NCBI RefSeq assembly: GCF_020618775.1
Contig: NZ_JAESVB010000011.1
Location: 48,760 to 112,759 of the forward strand
Origin: Acidisoma silvae
GTDB lineage: Bacteria; Pseudomonadota; Alphaproteobacteria; Acetobacterales; Acetobacteraceae
Direction of reading: 5' to 3'
Length of the DNA stretch: 64,000 nucleotides
The translations under genes and the position numbers were made by a program. Each line of letters starts with the position of its first letter. Position 1 is the first letter of the stretch. Of this stretch, positions 45,911 to 54,671 are shown one piece after another. Below the pieces are notes generated by a model that made no database searches, was not told the DNA's origin, and worked only from the letters and a program-made list of their open reading frames with translations.

Positions 45911-47335
45911 TCAGGCGGCCACCAGCGGAAAGACCTTTGCTGGGTTGAGCAGCCAACCCGGATCGAAGGCCGTTTTGATGGCGCGCTGCTGATCCAGTTC
46001 CGTCGCGGTGAACTGGTGATGCATCAGGTCACGCTTCTCGACGCCGACGCCATGTTCCCCGGTCAGGCAGCCGCCGACCTCGACACAGAGGCGCAGGATA
46101 TCGGCCCCGAAGGCTTCCGCGCGATGGAAACTGTCCGGGTCATTGGCATCGAACATGATGAGCGGATGCAGATTGCCGTCACCGGCATGGAAGATATTGG
46201 CGACCTTGAGGCGGTACTGTTCGCTCATCTCACCGATCCGGCGCAGCACCAGCGGCAGTTGGCCTGTCGGGATGGTGCCGTCCATACAGAGATAATCGGG
46301 GCTGATACGGCCCACGGCGCCAAAAGCGCCTTTGCGGCCTTTCCAGATCGCCGCACTCTCCTCGGCCGTCTGCGACACCCGGCAGCTGATCGGGTCGAAA
46401 TCGTCGCAGATGGCGCGAATGCGGCCCAGCAGGTCATCCTGCTCGGCGACTGAGCCCTCAACCTCGATGATCAGCAGCGCTTCCGCGTCCAGCGGGTAGC
46501 CGGCATGGGCGAAATCCTCGCAGGCATGGATCGCCGGGCGGTCCATGAATTCCAGCGCCACGGGGATGATGCCGGACCCGATGATGCGGTCGACGCAGGC
46601 GCCGGCAATTTCATTGGAGCGGAAGGCCGCCAGCATGGCGCGCTGGCCCTCTGCCGCGCGCAGGATGCGGACGGTGACTTCCGACACCATGGCGAGCTGG
46701 CCTTCGCTACCCGTCAGCAGGCCCAGCCAGTCATACCCGGCGGCGTCCAGATGCGCGCCGCCGATATCCAGAATATCGCCCTCCATGGTGACGATCTTCA
46801 GGCCGAGCAGATTATTGGCGGTGACGCCGTATTTCAGGCAATGCGCGCCGCCGGAATTCATCGCGACATTGCCGCCGATCATGCAAGCCAGCTGACTGGA
46901 CGGGTCAGGCGCGTAGAAGAACCCATCCGCCTGCATGGCGGCGGTGATACCAAGATTGGTGACGCCCGCCTGCACGACGGCGAAGCGGTCATCGTAGTTG
47001 ATCTCCAGAATGCGGTTCATCCGCATCATGCCGATGACGACGCCATCCGCCAGCGGCAAGGCACCGCCGGACAGGCTGGTGCCGGCACCGCGCGGAATCA
47101 CGCGCACATCTTCCTGATGCAGAAAACGGAGGATCGCCGCCAATTGCTCGGTCGTTTCCGGCAGAGCCACGGCCAAGGGCGGGCGCCGATAGGCGGTCAG
47201 CCCGTCCATCTCATAGGGTTTCAGCCTTGCCGCGTCGGCGATGACACCGCTGTCGGGCAGAATCCGGCGCAACCCCGCAATGATGGCGTCACGCTTGGCC
47301 AGCGTCTCGGCTTTCGGCTCCGGCAGGCTGATCAT
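45911..47335 (-). CDS. glcD: glycolate oxidase catalytic subunit
   Basis: FAD-dependent oxidase of about 474 residues converting glycolate to glyoxylate. PRGAGTSLSGGALPL, YAPDPSSQLACMIGGNVAMNSGG and the late GEHGVGVEKR motif are diagnostic of GlcD-type enzymes. The ATG at 47335 is preferred since GAGGGAGGGG precedes it; the frame is open to 47413 with low-similarity residues. It heads glcDEF. No glcC regulator or glcB lies nearby. Confidence 0.93.
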   Translation of the reverse strand: MISLPEPKAETLAKRDAIIAGLRRILPDSGVIADAARLKPYEMDGLTAYRRPPLAVALPETTEQLAAILRFLHQEDVRVIPRGAGTSLSGGALPLADGVVIGMMRMNRILEINYDDRFAVVQAGVTNLGITAAMQADGFFYAPDPSSQLACMIGGNVAMNSGGAHCLKYGVTANNLLGLKIVTMEGDILDIGGAHLDAAGYDWLGLLTGSEGQLAMVSEVTVRILRAAEGQRAMLAAFRSNEIAGACVDRIIGSGIIPVALEFMDRPAIHACEDFAHAGYPLDAEALLIIEVEGSVAEQDDLLGRIRAICDDFDPISCRVSQTAEESAAIWKGRKGAFGAVGRISPDYLCMDGTIPTGQLPLVLRRIGEMSEQYRLKVANIFHAGDGNLHPLIMFDANDPDSFHRAEAFGADILRLCVEVGGCLTGEHGVGVEKRDLMHHQFTATELDQQRAIKTAFDPGWLLNPAKVFPLVAA

Positions 47336-47418
47336 TCCGGCGGCCCCTCCCTCAGTCTTTTTCTGAGAGGGAGCCTGCGCCGCCCGGGCTGAGCGCGCAA
47401 GATGGGCTGACACGAGAA

Positions 47419-47446
47419 GGGCGCGGCCCTGATCGGTGCCGCGCCC
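47419..47446. terminator. GC-rich hairpin between small membrane gene and glcD
   Basis: GGGCGCGGC and GCCGCGCCC form a perfect nine-base stem with a ten-base loop. Followed by CTTTT on the plus strand and TTCTC on the minus strand, it probably ends transcription of the 47475 gene before glcD. Confidence 0.65.
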
Positions 47447-47474
47447 CTTTTCCCTCAGCCGGATGGCCGAGCGC

Positions 47475-47654
47475 CTAGTAGTGATGGCCGCCGAAGAGCA
47501 GCAGCAGGATCAGCACCACGACCAGAAAGAAGCCGAGGCCGCCCATGCCGTAACCGTAATGCGGACGGTCCCGGTAATAGCCGCGGCTATAGCCGTAGCC
47601 GCCGCCGCCGAAGACCAGCACGAGCAGAATAATGATAAGGATCAGAAACATCAT
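47475..47654 (-). CDS. small two-helix Gly/Tyr-rich membrane protein (DUF3309-like)
   Basis: A 59-residue protein read directly from the sequence. It consists of a hydrophobic helix (MMFLILIIILLVLVFGGG), a Gly-Tyr-Arg linker (GYGYSRGYYRDRPHYGYG) and a second helix (GGLGFFLVVVLILLLLFGG) ending in HHY. This layout resembles DUF3309 proteins. Two adjacent ATG codons exist (47654 and 47651) behind a GGGGGG ribosome site. A GC-rich hairpin lies between its end and glcD. Function is unknown. Confidence 0.65.
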   Translation of the reverse strand: MMFLILIIILLVLVFGGGGYGYSRGYYRDRPHYGYGMGGLGFFLVVVLILLLLFGGHHY

Positions 47655-48005
47655 CGCCCCCCAATGAACAGCGCCGGCCTAAGGCAGGACCGGCATCTCG
47701 TCTTGAATGGAGACATGGTCCCGCCTGCAAAAACGGGAGGGGGCGGCACACGGCAACGTGACCGGCGTGGCGGAACCCAGCCCTGCCGCGCAACCGCGAT
47801 CAAGATCGCGGCCGGACACTGACCGGCCAGCGGCCGTATCGCCCAAAGTTCAAGACCGAATGATCGCTTTGCGTGAGCCCTCGAAGGGTTTGAAACAGCG
47901 TCAGCCTCGCCTGAGCGTACGCACAATGTCATCTCGACATCGTACGAATTTTGCACTTAGGGTGCGATCTTAATAGTCCTGACAAGCAAAATTGCGGAGG
48001 CCAAC
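47655..48005. other. intergenic region upstream of Hint protein gene
   Basis: About 350 bases with no believable gene. An imperfect hairpin (47916-47946) begins and ends with CGTACG and has an inner ATGTC/GACAT stem, about 60 bases before the Hint gene; it may be a leader structure or operator. A GGAGG ribosome site precedes the start at 48006. Confidence 0.45.
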
Positions 48006-49802
48006 ATGCCTACAGTGACAGTCGCAGGCTCGGGGGTCTCGGTCACACTGAATTACTCTTCGGATGATTCAGCTCCGTACGCCAATACCTTGGCGATGGC
48101 GCTCAGCACCGGCCTTCAGAGCGGCAACCTGACACCGCTTATCTATACAAGCGGCACGGTCGCCCCCAGCGCGCCGAACGGTGTCGTTTTCATAAATACT
48201 ACGCCCAGCGCGATAGTTTCTATCCCGACGAGCGATGTCGGTATCGTCATCACAGGCGGCACCACCACGATCACCGGCGGTGGCGTGGGCGAAACCGTCG
48301 TCGCCGGCAGTTCCGGACTGACCTATACCAATATCACCCCGTCCGGATCCGCCATCGACTATATCGCTGCGGGCGACGGCAACAATCTGATCACCACGTC
48401 AACGACCGGCAGCGGCAATTACCAAGTCAATACCGGCGCCGGCAATGACACCATCGCCGTTACCGGAAACGCGGTGGTCAACGCAGGCACGGGGCAGAAT
48501 ACCGTCTCGGTCAGCGGCGGCAGTTCGCTGATCTATTCGGAAGGCCATGACGATATCACGGCGAATGGCGCCGGCACGGATACCATCAATATCGGTACCG
48601 GCCAGGCCACGATCAATCCGGGCTCGGCCAACCTCTTTATCTACGAAACCGGCGTTGCCGCAGGTGCGCTGTTTGTCGCGCCAGGTACGGGCACGGACAC
48701 GGCTGTGGTGGGCGTCGGCGGTGGCACCGTCTATGGCGGATCAGGCGGCAACAATGTCCTGATTGCCGGTGCCGGCAGCACCACCGGTGCCACGACCGTG
48801 TTTCATGGTGGCGGGAACGGCGATCAGATCTATGCGACCGGCAGCACGCCGGTGATTTTCTATGCCGGTTCCGGCAGCGAAACCCTGAGCGGTGCCGGTG
48901 GTATTGTGCAGGGCGAAACTCTGTCGTCTTCCAGCGCCGCCGACATCTTCGTGGCTGGTTCCGGAACTGGAAGGATTTTTCTGGGAAGTGGCGCCGATAC
49001 CGTCGGCGCCGTTAACGGTGCGGCCGGGGGCAATTATCAGGTTTCCAACTTCGGCAGCGCGGACCGGCTTGTTTTGGACGGCTACGGTGCGGAATACGCA
49101 ACGGAATCGACAGTAAATGGCGAAGTTGTCACCCTGTCGGACGGCACGGAGTTTCTTTTGAACGGCGTTACGTCCCTCTCTCCGACGCAAATCGTTTTCG
49201 ATGCGCCGCTTGTACCATGCTTCCTGCAAGGAACATTGATCCAGACATCACGAGGTGACGTCGCCGTCGAAAGCCTGGCCGTGGGTGACATCGTTGCCAC
49301 CACATTGCATGGCGACCAGCCTATCCGATGGATCGGCGTCTGCACCGTTTCCACGCGCTTCGCCGATCCCCTCAAAACCATGCCGATCCGGATCAAGGCA
49401 GGGGCGCTCCGCGACAACGTTCCTCTGCGCGACCTGCTGGTATCGCCGGATCATGCCATGCTCGTCGACGATATTCTGATTCAGGCCGGCGCGCTCGTGA
49501 ACTGCTTGTCGATCGTGCAGGAACGCACGATGCCGGAGCGTTTCACCTATTATCATATCGAACTGGCCGAGCACTCGCTGATCCTGGCGGAGGGCGCGCC
49601 GGCCGAGACTTTCGTCGATAATGTCGACCGGATGATCTTCGACAATTGGGCGGAGCATCAGACGCTGTATGGTCTGGACATCCCGATCGTCGAGATGGAT
49701 CGCCCGCGTGCCAATTCCCGACGTCAGATCCCGACCGACATCAGCCACAAACTCATGCGGCGCGCGGTCGCAGGGCTTGAACAAACGGCCGTCGCCGCGT
49801 GA
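48006..49802 (+). CDS. glycine-rich beta-repeat protein with C-terminal Hint_2 domain
   Basis: A 598-residue protein in two parts. Residues 1 to about 395 are Gly/Thr/Ser/Asn-rich with repeated short strands and Gly-Asn-Asp turns (AGDGNNLIT, GAGNDTIAV, GSGADTVG), resembling haemolysin-type calcium-binding or autotransporter-like repeats. Residues about 405-545 are a Hint domain starting CFLQGTLIQTSRGDVAVESLAVGD and including LLVSPDHAMLVDDILI. No Sec signal peptide is present, so type I secretion is likely. The Hint domain suggests autoprocessing at its Cys. It shares this domain with the 27586-29427 product. Confidence 0.75.
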   Translation: MPTVTVAGSGVSVTLNYSSDDSAPYANTLAMALSTGLQSGNLTPLIYTSGTVAPSAPNGVVFINTTPSAIVSIPTSDVGIVITGGTTTITGGGVGETVVAGSSGLTYTNITPSGSAIDYIAAGDGNNLITTSTTGSGNYQVNTGAGNDTIAVTGNAVVNAGTGQNTVSVSGGSSLIYSEGHDDITANGAGTDTINIGTGQATINPGSANLFIYETGVAAGALFVAPGTGTDTAVVGVGGGTVYGGSGGNNVLIAGAGSTTGATTVFHGGGNGDQIYATGSTPVIFYAGSGSETLSGAGGIVQGETLSSSSAADIFVAGSGTGRIFLGSGADTVGAVNGAAGGNYQVSNFGSADRLVLDGYGAEYATESTVNGEVVTLSDGTEFLLNGVTSLSPTQIVFDAPLVPCFLQGTLIQTSRGDVAVESLAVGDIVATTLHGDQPIRWIGVCTVSTRFADPLKTMPIRIKAGALRDNVPLRDLLVSPDHAMLVDDILIQAGALVNCLSIVQERTMPERFTYYHIELAEHSLILAEGAPAETFVDNVDRMIFDNWAEHQTLYGLDIPIVEMDRPRANSRRQIPTDISHKLMRRAVAGLEQTAVAA

Positions 49803-49820
49803 TGAGTCAGGACTAAATTC

Positions 49821-50531
49821 CTAGGGCGCCTCAGCCAGCACGAAGCGGCGCGAGCGGGTCATATTGGTCGGCACGGCGGAATAGACATCCTTTACCGCCT
49901 CCGCGATCGTGACGCCGGCGAATTGCGGCACCGCCCAATGGCCGACACGCTCGAACAGCCTGTTGCTGCGCAGCAACAGGCGCATTTCCAAAGGCGGCAG
50001 GAACAAAGCGGTTTCCCGGTGTTCGACGCGGAACAGGCTTTGCGACAGCAACCGCCCCACCTGGCCTGCGGAATAGGGCGTGCCCTGGCCGAAGGGCGTG
50101 TTCTCGAAATAGGCCCACATGCCGCGCCTGTTGGGGGTGACGACCATCAGCCGCCCGTCATCCTTCATCACCCGCCAGATTTCCCGCAACAGGCGGCGCG
50201 CATTCTCCGCCCCTTCCAGCCCGTGGATCAGCAGCACGCGGTCGAAGGTCGGCCCGGCGAAGGGCAGCGCGTCCTCCTCCGCCATGCAGGTGAGATTGGC
50301 AGCCCCCACCGGCCAGCGAGCCGCGCCATATTGGGCGGGGGTGACGGCGACCGTCAGCCGCGCGTCTTCCCGCCAGCCGCGCAGATAAGGCGGCGCATAG
50401 CCCAGGCCCAGCACCGCGCGTCCGGTCATATCCGGCCAAAGCCCCGCGATGCGCTGCCGTATCAGGCGCGCCGCCACGATCCCCTGAGCGGTGGCGTAGA
50501 AATCGGCTGCTGCATGAACGTCGAGTGCCAT
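49821..50531 (-). CDS. class I SAM-dependent methyltransferase
   Basis: Predicted methyltransferase of about 236 residues. Motif I is degenerate (RAVLGLGYAPPYL), acidic motif II is not obvious, and the post-motif region LPFAGPTFDRVLLIHGLEGAENARRLLREIWRVMKDDGRLMVVTPNR matches the methyltransferase type 11 fold. The substrate is unknown. The frame is open to 50636, but the region overlaps the divergent gloB promoter and start; ATG at 50531 or 50543 is preferred. It is divergent from gloB, a pairing often seen in alphaproteobacteria. Confidence 0.8.
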   Translation of the reverse strand: MALDVHAAADFYATAQGIVAARLIRQRIAGLWPDMTGRAVLGLGYAPPYLRGWREDARLTVAVTPAQYGAARWPVGAANLTCMAEEDALPFAGPTFDRVLLIHGLEGAENARRLLREIWRVMKDDGRLMVVTPNRRGMWAYFENTPFGQGTPYSAGQVGRLLSQSLFRVEHRETALFLPPLEMRLLLRSNRLFERVGHWAVPQFAGVTIAEAVKDVYSAVPTNMTRSRRFVLAEAP

Positions 50532-50629
50532 TGCGGTGATCATAGCGTAAAGCACACAGGACGGCGATCTGGTCGAAAGAATAGCCTGGGTGCATTTGCG
50601 CACGGAGCCGCCAATGCTAGGTTCGTGCC

Positions 50630-51361
50630 ATGGCACTCATCGTAATTCCCGTTCCCATGCTCTCCGACAACTATGCTTGGCTCCTGCGGGACGAGGCGAC
50701 CGGCAAGCTTGCCTTCATCGACCCGGCCGAAAGCGAGGCCGCGAGCAATGCGGTGGAAGCCATGGGCGGCGCGCTGGATACCGTGCTGCTGACGCATCAC
50801 CACAATGACCACATCGGCGGCGCGGAAGCCCTGCGCAGCCGGTTCGGCGCGCAGATCGTGGGCGCGGCGCTCGATTCCCATCGCCTGCCGCCGCTGGACC
50901 AGAGCGTGCGCGACGGCGAGGCCTTCGACCTTTTCGGCCATCGGGTGGAGGTAATTGACACGCCGGGCCATACGGTCGGCCATATTTCCTATTTCCTGCC
51001 GGACGGCCCGATGCTGTTCTGTGGCGACACCATGTTCAGCCTGGGTTGCGGCCGCATGTTCGAAGGCACGCCGGCGCAGTTCTTCGACAGTTTCCGCAAG
51101 ATCGCGGCCCTGCCGCCGCGCACGCTCATCTATGCCGGGCATGAATATACGCAGTCCAACGCCCGCTTCGCGCTGTCCATCGACCCCGACAATCTGGCGC
51201 TGCGCGACAAGGCGGCCGAGGTCGACCGGCTGCGGGCCTCCGGCCAGCCGACGCTGCCGGTGCGACTGGAAGACGAACTGCCGGTGAACCCCTATCTGCT
51301 GGCGCGCGATGCCGTCAGCTTCGGGCGCATCCGCCAGCTCAAAGACGAATTCAAAGCGTGA
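50630..51361 (+). CDS. gloB: hydroxyacylglutathione hydrolase (glyoxalase II)
   Basis: Hydrolyses S-lactoylglutathione to lactate and glutathione in methylglyoxal detoxification; 243 residues. The metallo-beta-lactamase motif THHHNDHIGG binds two metals, with DTPGHTVGH, FCGDTMF and the late GHEYTQSNARFA. The C-terminal glutathione-binding domain is complete. It is followed by a GST gene after 48 bases, which fits a glutathione-linked role. Confidence 0.94.
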   Translation: MALIVIPVPMLSDNYAWLLRDEATGKLAFIDPAESEAASNAVEAMGGALDTVLLTHHHNDHIGGAEALRSRFGAQIVGAALDSHRLPPLDQSVRDGEAFDLFGHRVEVIDTPGHTVGHISYFLPDGPMLFCGDTMFSLGCGRMFEGTPAQFFDSFRKIAALPPRTLIYAGHEYTQSNARFALSIDPDNLALRDKAAEVDRLRASGQPTLPVRLEDELPVNPYLLARDAVSFGRIRQLKDEFKA

Positions 51362-51409
51362 TCGCGGCCTGTCGGCTGTGATTGCGCCCATCCCATAAAG
51401 GATCATCCG

Positions 51410-52012
51410 GTGAAGCTGTTCTATTCGCCCACCAGTCCCTTCGTGCGCAAAGTGGTCATCGCCGCTGAGATCCGGGGGCTGTTGTCCCAGATCGAGCGGC
51501 TGTCCAGCAACCCGCACGTCTCTCCGCCGGACCTTCTGTCTGTTAACCCCCTGTCGAAGATCCCTTGTCTGGTGACCGGAGACGGCGTGTCGCTCTTCGA
51601 CAGTCCTCTCATCTGCGAATATCTGGACAGCCTGGGCGATGCGCCGCCGCTTTTCCCCGACCATGGCGGACCGCGCTGGATTGCCCTCAAACAGCAGGCG
51701 CTGGGCGACGGCATGATGGACGCCGCCGTTCTGGCCCGCATGGAAAGCGTGCGCCCGGAGGAAGAGACGCGCGCCCAGGTCATCCTGCGGCAGAAGGCGG
51801 TCGTCACGCGCGGTCTCGCCGCGCTGGAGGAAAGCCCGCCTGAGATCGGCCATCCGACGATCGGGACTGTCACCGTCGCCTGCGCGCTCGGCTATCTGGA
51901 TTTCCGCTTTGCCGCGGATGACTGGCGGGCTGGCCATCCCCGCCTCGCCCATTGGCTGGAAGCCTTCGCGGCCGCCGTGCCGTCCTTCGCCGAAACCGTG
52001 CCACCGGCCTGA
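51410..52012 (+). CDS. glutathione S-transferase family protein
   Basis: GST of 200 residues: N-terminal thioredoxin fold (KLFYSPTSPFVRKV, NPLSKIPCLV, LFDSPLICEYLD) and all-helical C-terminal domain. The Ser/Thr after the first strand (SPTSPF) is the likely glutathione-activating residue. Translation starts at GTG 51410, with AAAGGA six bases upstream. It forms a likely operon with gloB and the DUF985 cupin, starting 15 bases before that gene. Confidence 0.88.
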   Translation: MKLFYSPTSPFVRKVVIAAEIRGLLSQIERLSSNPHVSPPDLLSVNPLSKIPCLVTGDGVSLFDSPLICEYLDSLGDAPPLFPDHGGPRWIALKQQALGDGMMDAAVLARMESVRPEEETRAQVILRQKAVVTRGLAALEESPPEIGHPTIGTVTVACALGYLDFRFAADDWRAGHPRLAHWLEAFAAAVPSFAETVPPA

Positions 52013-52026
52013 CAGGGGCCGGTTGC

Positions 52027-52473
52027 GTGATCGATCTTCGCCGCCCGGACCTCTCGGCCGATGATGTGGTAGCCGCCCTCGGCCTGCTGCCGCATCCCGA
52101 AGGCGGCTTCTACCGCGAGACCTTCCGCGACGGCGATCAGACGCATCGCGGTGTCGCGACCGCCATCCATTTCCTGCTGCCGCGCGGCGTCGTCAGCCAT
52201 TGGCACAAAGTCGACGCGGTCGAAATGTGGTTCTGGCATGCCGGCGCGCCGCTGCGGCTGGATGTGGCGGCGGCAGGCGCGCCGCACGCCCCTGTGACGC
52301 TCGGCCCCGATCTGGGCGCGGGCCAAAGCCTTCAGGGCTTCGTGCCGCAGGATGCCTGGCAGCGGGCGGAAAGCCTGGGCGACTGGACGCTGGTTTCCTG
52401 TACCGTCTCCCCGGCTTTTCTGTTCAGCGGTTTCGAAATGGCCGCGCCCGGCTGGACGCCGCCCTTCGGCTAA
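52027..52473 (+). CDS. DUF985 cupin protein
   Basis: Cupin-fold protein of 148 residues. LGLLPHPEGGFYRETF, AIHFLLPRGVVSHWHKVDAVEMWFWHAG and GFEMAAPGWTPPFG are the characteristic DUF985 blocks; the His/Glu set (HWHKVDAVE) would bind a metal. Function is unknown; some relatives are epimerase-like. It starts with GTG at 52027, shortly after the GST stop, and its end overlaps the convergent MFS gene by four bases. Confidence 0.85.
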   Translation: MIDLRRPDLSADDVVAALGLLPHPEGGFYRETFRDGDQTHRGVATAIHFLLPRGVVSHWHKVDAVEMWFWHAGAPLRLDVAAAGAPHAPVTLGPDLGAGQSLQGFVPQDAWQRAESLGDWTLVSCTVSPAFLFSGFEMAAPGWTPPFG

Positions 52474-53654
52474 GCCTGGGCGGTACGCGCGGCCTGCCGC
52501 GCCCAGACCGCCATGCCGAGGCCGATCGTGGCCGCGATACCGCCGATGAGGAAAACCGGCGCATAGCCGTGACGATCGGCCAGAATGCCGACCAGCGGTG
52601 CGGTCCCGCCATAGGCCAGATCCTGGAAAGCCGCGAAACCGCCCAGCGCCGTGCCGCGCAGCTGCGGCGGCATCTGCTTGACGATCTCGGACCCCATGGC
52701 GGGAAAGACCATCGAGCAGCCAAGACCCGTCAACAGCGCGCCGGCCAGCGCCAGGACCGGTCCGGGCGCAGCCCAGAGCAGATACTGCCCGCAGGCTTCC
52801 ACGGCGAGCGAAACGATGGCGACCGGCGTGCCGCCGATCCGATCCGGCAAATGGCCGCACAGCACCCGCACCGCCACGAAACCCAGGCCGAAACAGGTCA
52901 GGCCAAGACCCGCATAAGGCCAGTGACGGCTGAGGAAATAGAGGGAGAAGAAGGCACCGAGCGCCGCGAAACCCACCCCTTGCAGGCCGACGGCCGCACC
53001 CGGCCGCCAGATCCGCCCGATGATCTTCCAGAAGGATTCCCGTCTGCCGCCATGCGGCGCCACGGCCGGAACGGTCTGGATGGCGATAAGCCCCAATAGC
53101 GGCACCACCGCGCAGACGATCATCAATCCGCCGAAGCCGAAGCGATGCATCAGCCACAGGCCGAGCGGGCCGCCCACGGCAAAGCCGCCGTACATGCCCA
53201 TACCGACGAGCGACAGAACTTTGCCAGACCGGGCCTGGCCCATCAGGCCGATGGACCATCCGATCATGCCGACCAAAGCCAAGCTCTCGCCCAAGCCCAG
53301 CAGCAGGCGGCCGGCGATCAGCACCGCGTAATCGGCCGAAGCCGTCAGGCCGGACCAGGTCGACAGCAGACAGATCAACCCGGCCGCCGCATAGACGACC
53401 AGGCCGCGCTGCATGGACCGCTTGCCGCCATGCCGGTCGGCGGCGGTGCCGGCATAGCCGCGCGACAGGATGGTCGACAGGAAGGCGATGCCGACCGCCA
53501 CGCCGCCGAATGCGTTGTTGAGATGCAGGCCGATGACGACATGCAGCGGCACCGCCGGCAGCGACATGGCGACGGACAGGTAAGAGACAAAAAGCGCCGC
53601 CGTCAGAATGACGACACGGCGATAGGACAAGTCAGGCTGGTCGATAGGGGTCAT
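52470..53654 (-). CDS. MFS transporter (YhhS-like)
   Basis: Major facilitator of 394 residues with 12 predicted helices. The loop 2-3 motif is GYAGTAADRHGGKRSM, and repeats in the second half (GHLPDRIGG) mark the internal duplication. It resembles YhhS/arabinose-type efflux members. The substrate is unknown. It is a solitary gene, convergent with the DUF985 cupin and followed at distance by an SDR on the same strand upstream. Confidence 0.88.
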   Translation of the reverse strand: MTPIDQPDLSYRRVVILTAALFVSYLSVAMSLPAVPLHVVIGLHLNNAFGGVAVGIAFLSTILSRGYAGTAADRHGGKRSMQRGLVVYAAAGLICLLSTWSGLTASADYAVLIAGRLLLGLGESLALVGMIGWSIGLMGQARSGKVLSLVGMGMYGGFAVGGPLGLWLMHRFGFGGLMIVCAVVPLLGLIAIQTVPAVAPHGGRRESFWKIIGRIWRPGAAVGLQGVGFAALGAFFSLYFLSRHWPYAGLGLTCFGLGFVAVRVLCGHLPDRIGGTPVAIVSLAVEACGQYLLWAAPGPVLALAGALLTGLGCSMVFPAMGSEIVKQMPPQLRGTALGGFAAFQDLAYGGTAPLVGILADRHGYAPVFLIGGIAATIGLGMAVWARQAARTAQA

Positions 53655-53739
53655 GTTCGCTCACGCAATCTCGGTTTCTGCGTTGATTGACGTGAACGCT
53701 TACGGGCCGTCTCAGCCGATAGACCAAAGCTAGTGCAGG

Positions 53740-54480
53740 TCAATTGCGGCCGCCATTGGCTTTGATCACCTGGCCGTTGACCCAACCGCTGTCGGGGCCG
53801 GCCAGGAACGAGACGATACGGGCAATATCCTCCGGCTGGCCAAGGCGGCCGAGCGGACTGTCCTGCGCCAGACGCTGCAACAGGTCTTCGGACCGGCCGA
53901 CAAAAAGCAAATCGGTCGCGACCGGGCCCGGCGCCACGGCGTTGACGGTAACCTGACGCGCACCGAGTTCCTTGGCCAAGGTATGGGTCAGCGCCTCCAC
54001 CGCTGCTTTGGTCGCCGTATAGACGCCCGCGCCCGGCAGATAGGCGCCGATGATGCTGGTTGAGAGGTTGATGATCCGCCCGCCGTCGCGAACCCGCCGG
54101 GCGGCCTCACGCATGCCATTGAAGGCGCCGGTCAGATTGACGGCCAGAAGCTGGTGAAAATCCTGGTCCGTCACCGTCGCGAGCGGCGCCATCTTGCTGA
54201 TGCCGGCATTGTTCACGACGACATCGATTGGCCCGAAGGCATCTTCCGCCGCGTCGAATAAAGCGGTGACGGCGGCGGCATCGGACACATCGGCGCGAAT
54301 GGCGATGGCGCGGCCACCGGCGCCTTCGATGATGGCCACCGTCTCTTTTGCGGCGTCCTGGCTCGCCGCGTAATTGACCACCGTCTGAAAGCCGTCGGCA
54401 GCGAGACGTCTGGCGATAGCCGCGCCAATACCCTTGGACGCGCCGGTCACGATCGCCGTTCTGTTTGCTGTCATCATCAT
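53740..54480 (-). CDS. SDR-family oxidoreductase
   Basis: Classical short-chain dehydrogenase of 246 residues. The cofactor motif VTGASKGIGAAIA, NNAG in the middle, NLSTSIIG (catalytic Ser) and the Tyr/Lys box YTATKAAVEAL are intact; the end WVNGQVIKANGGRN is typical. It resembles glucose/ribitol dehydrogenase-like enzymes, but the substrate is unknown. Three adjacent ATG codons follow an AGGA site, so the exact start may vary by one or two residues. It appears monocistronic. Confidence 0.9.
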   Translation of the reverse strand: MMMTANRTAIVTGASKGIGAAIARRLAADGFQTVVNYAASQDAAKETVAIIEGAGGRAIAIRADVSDAAAVTALFDAAEDAFGPIDVVVNNAGISKMAPLATVTDQDFHQLLAVNLTGAFNGMREAARRVRDGGRIINLSTSIIGAYLPGAGVYTATKAAVEALTHTLAKELGARQVTVNAVAPGPVATDLLFVGRSEDLLQRLAQDSPLGRLGQPEDIARIVSFLAGPDSGWVNGQVIKANGGRN

Positions 54481-54671
54481 CCTGTTCCTTGTCGCGTCGT
54501 TTTCGCGATGCCCAGAAATACGATCAATCCGTCGTATTTCGTAGTCGCATTATCCGGAACGGATGCGGGGAAGCCGAAACCTCAAGTCATGGACTGATAA
54601 AATTCAAACGGCGCGCAGTCTTGATCCGGGCTCGGCCGCCCCGGCATTCACATTTTGACGGTGTCGCCGCC

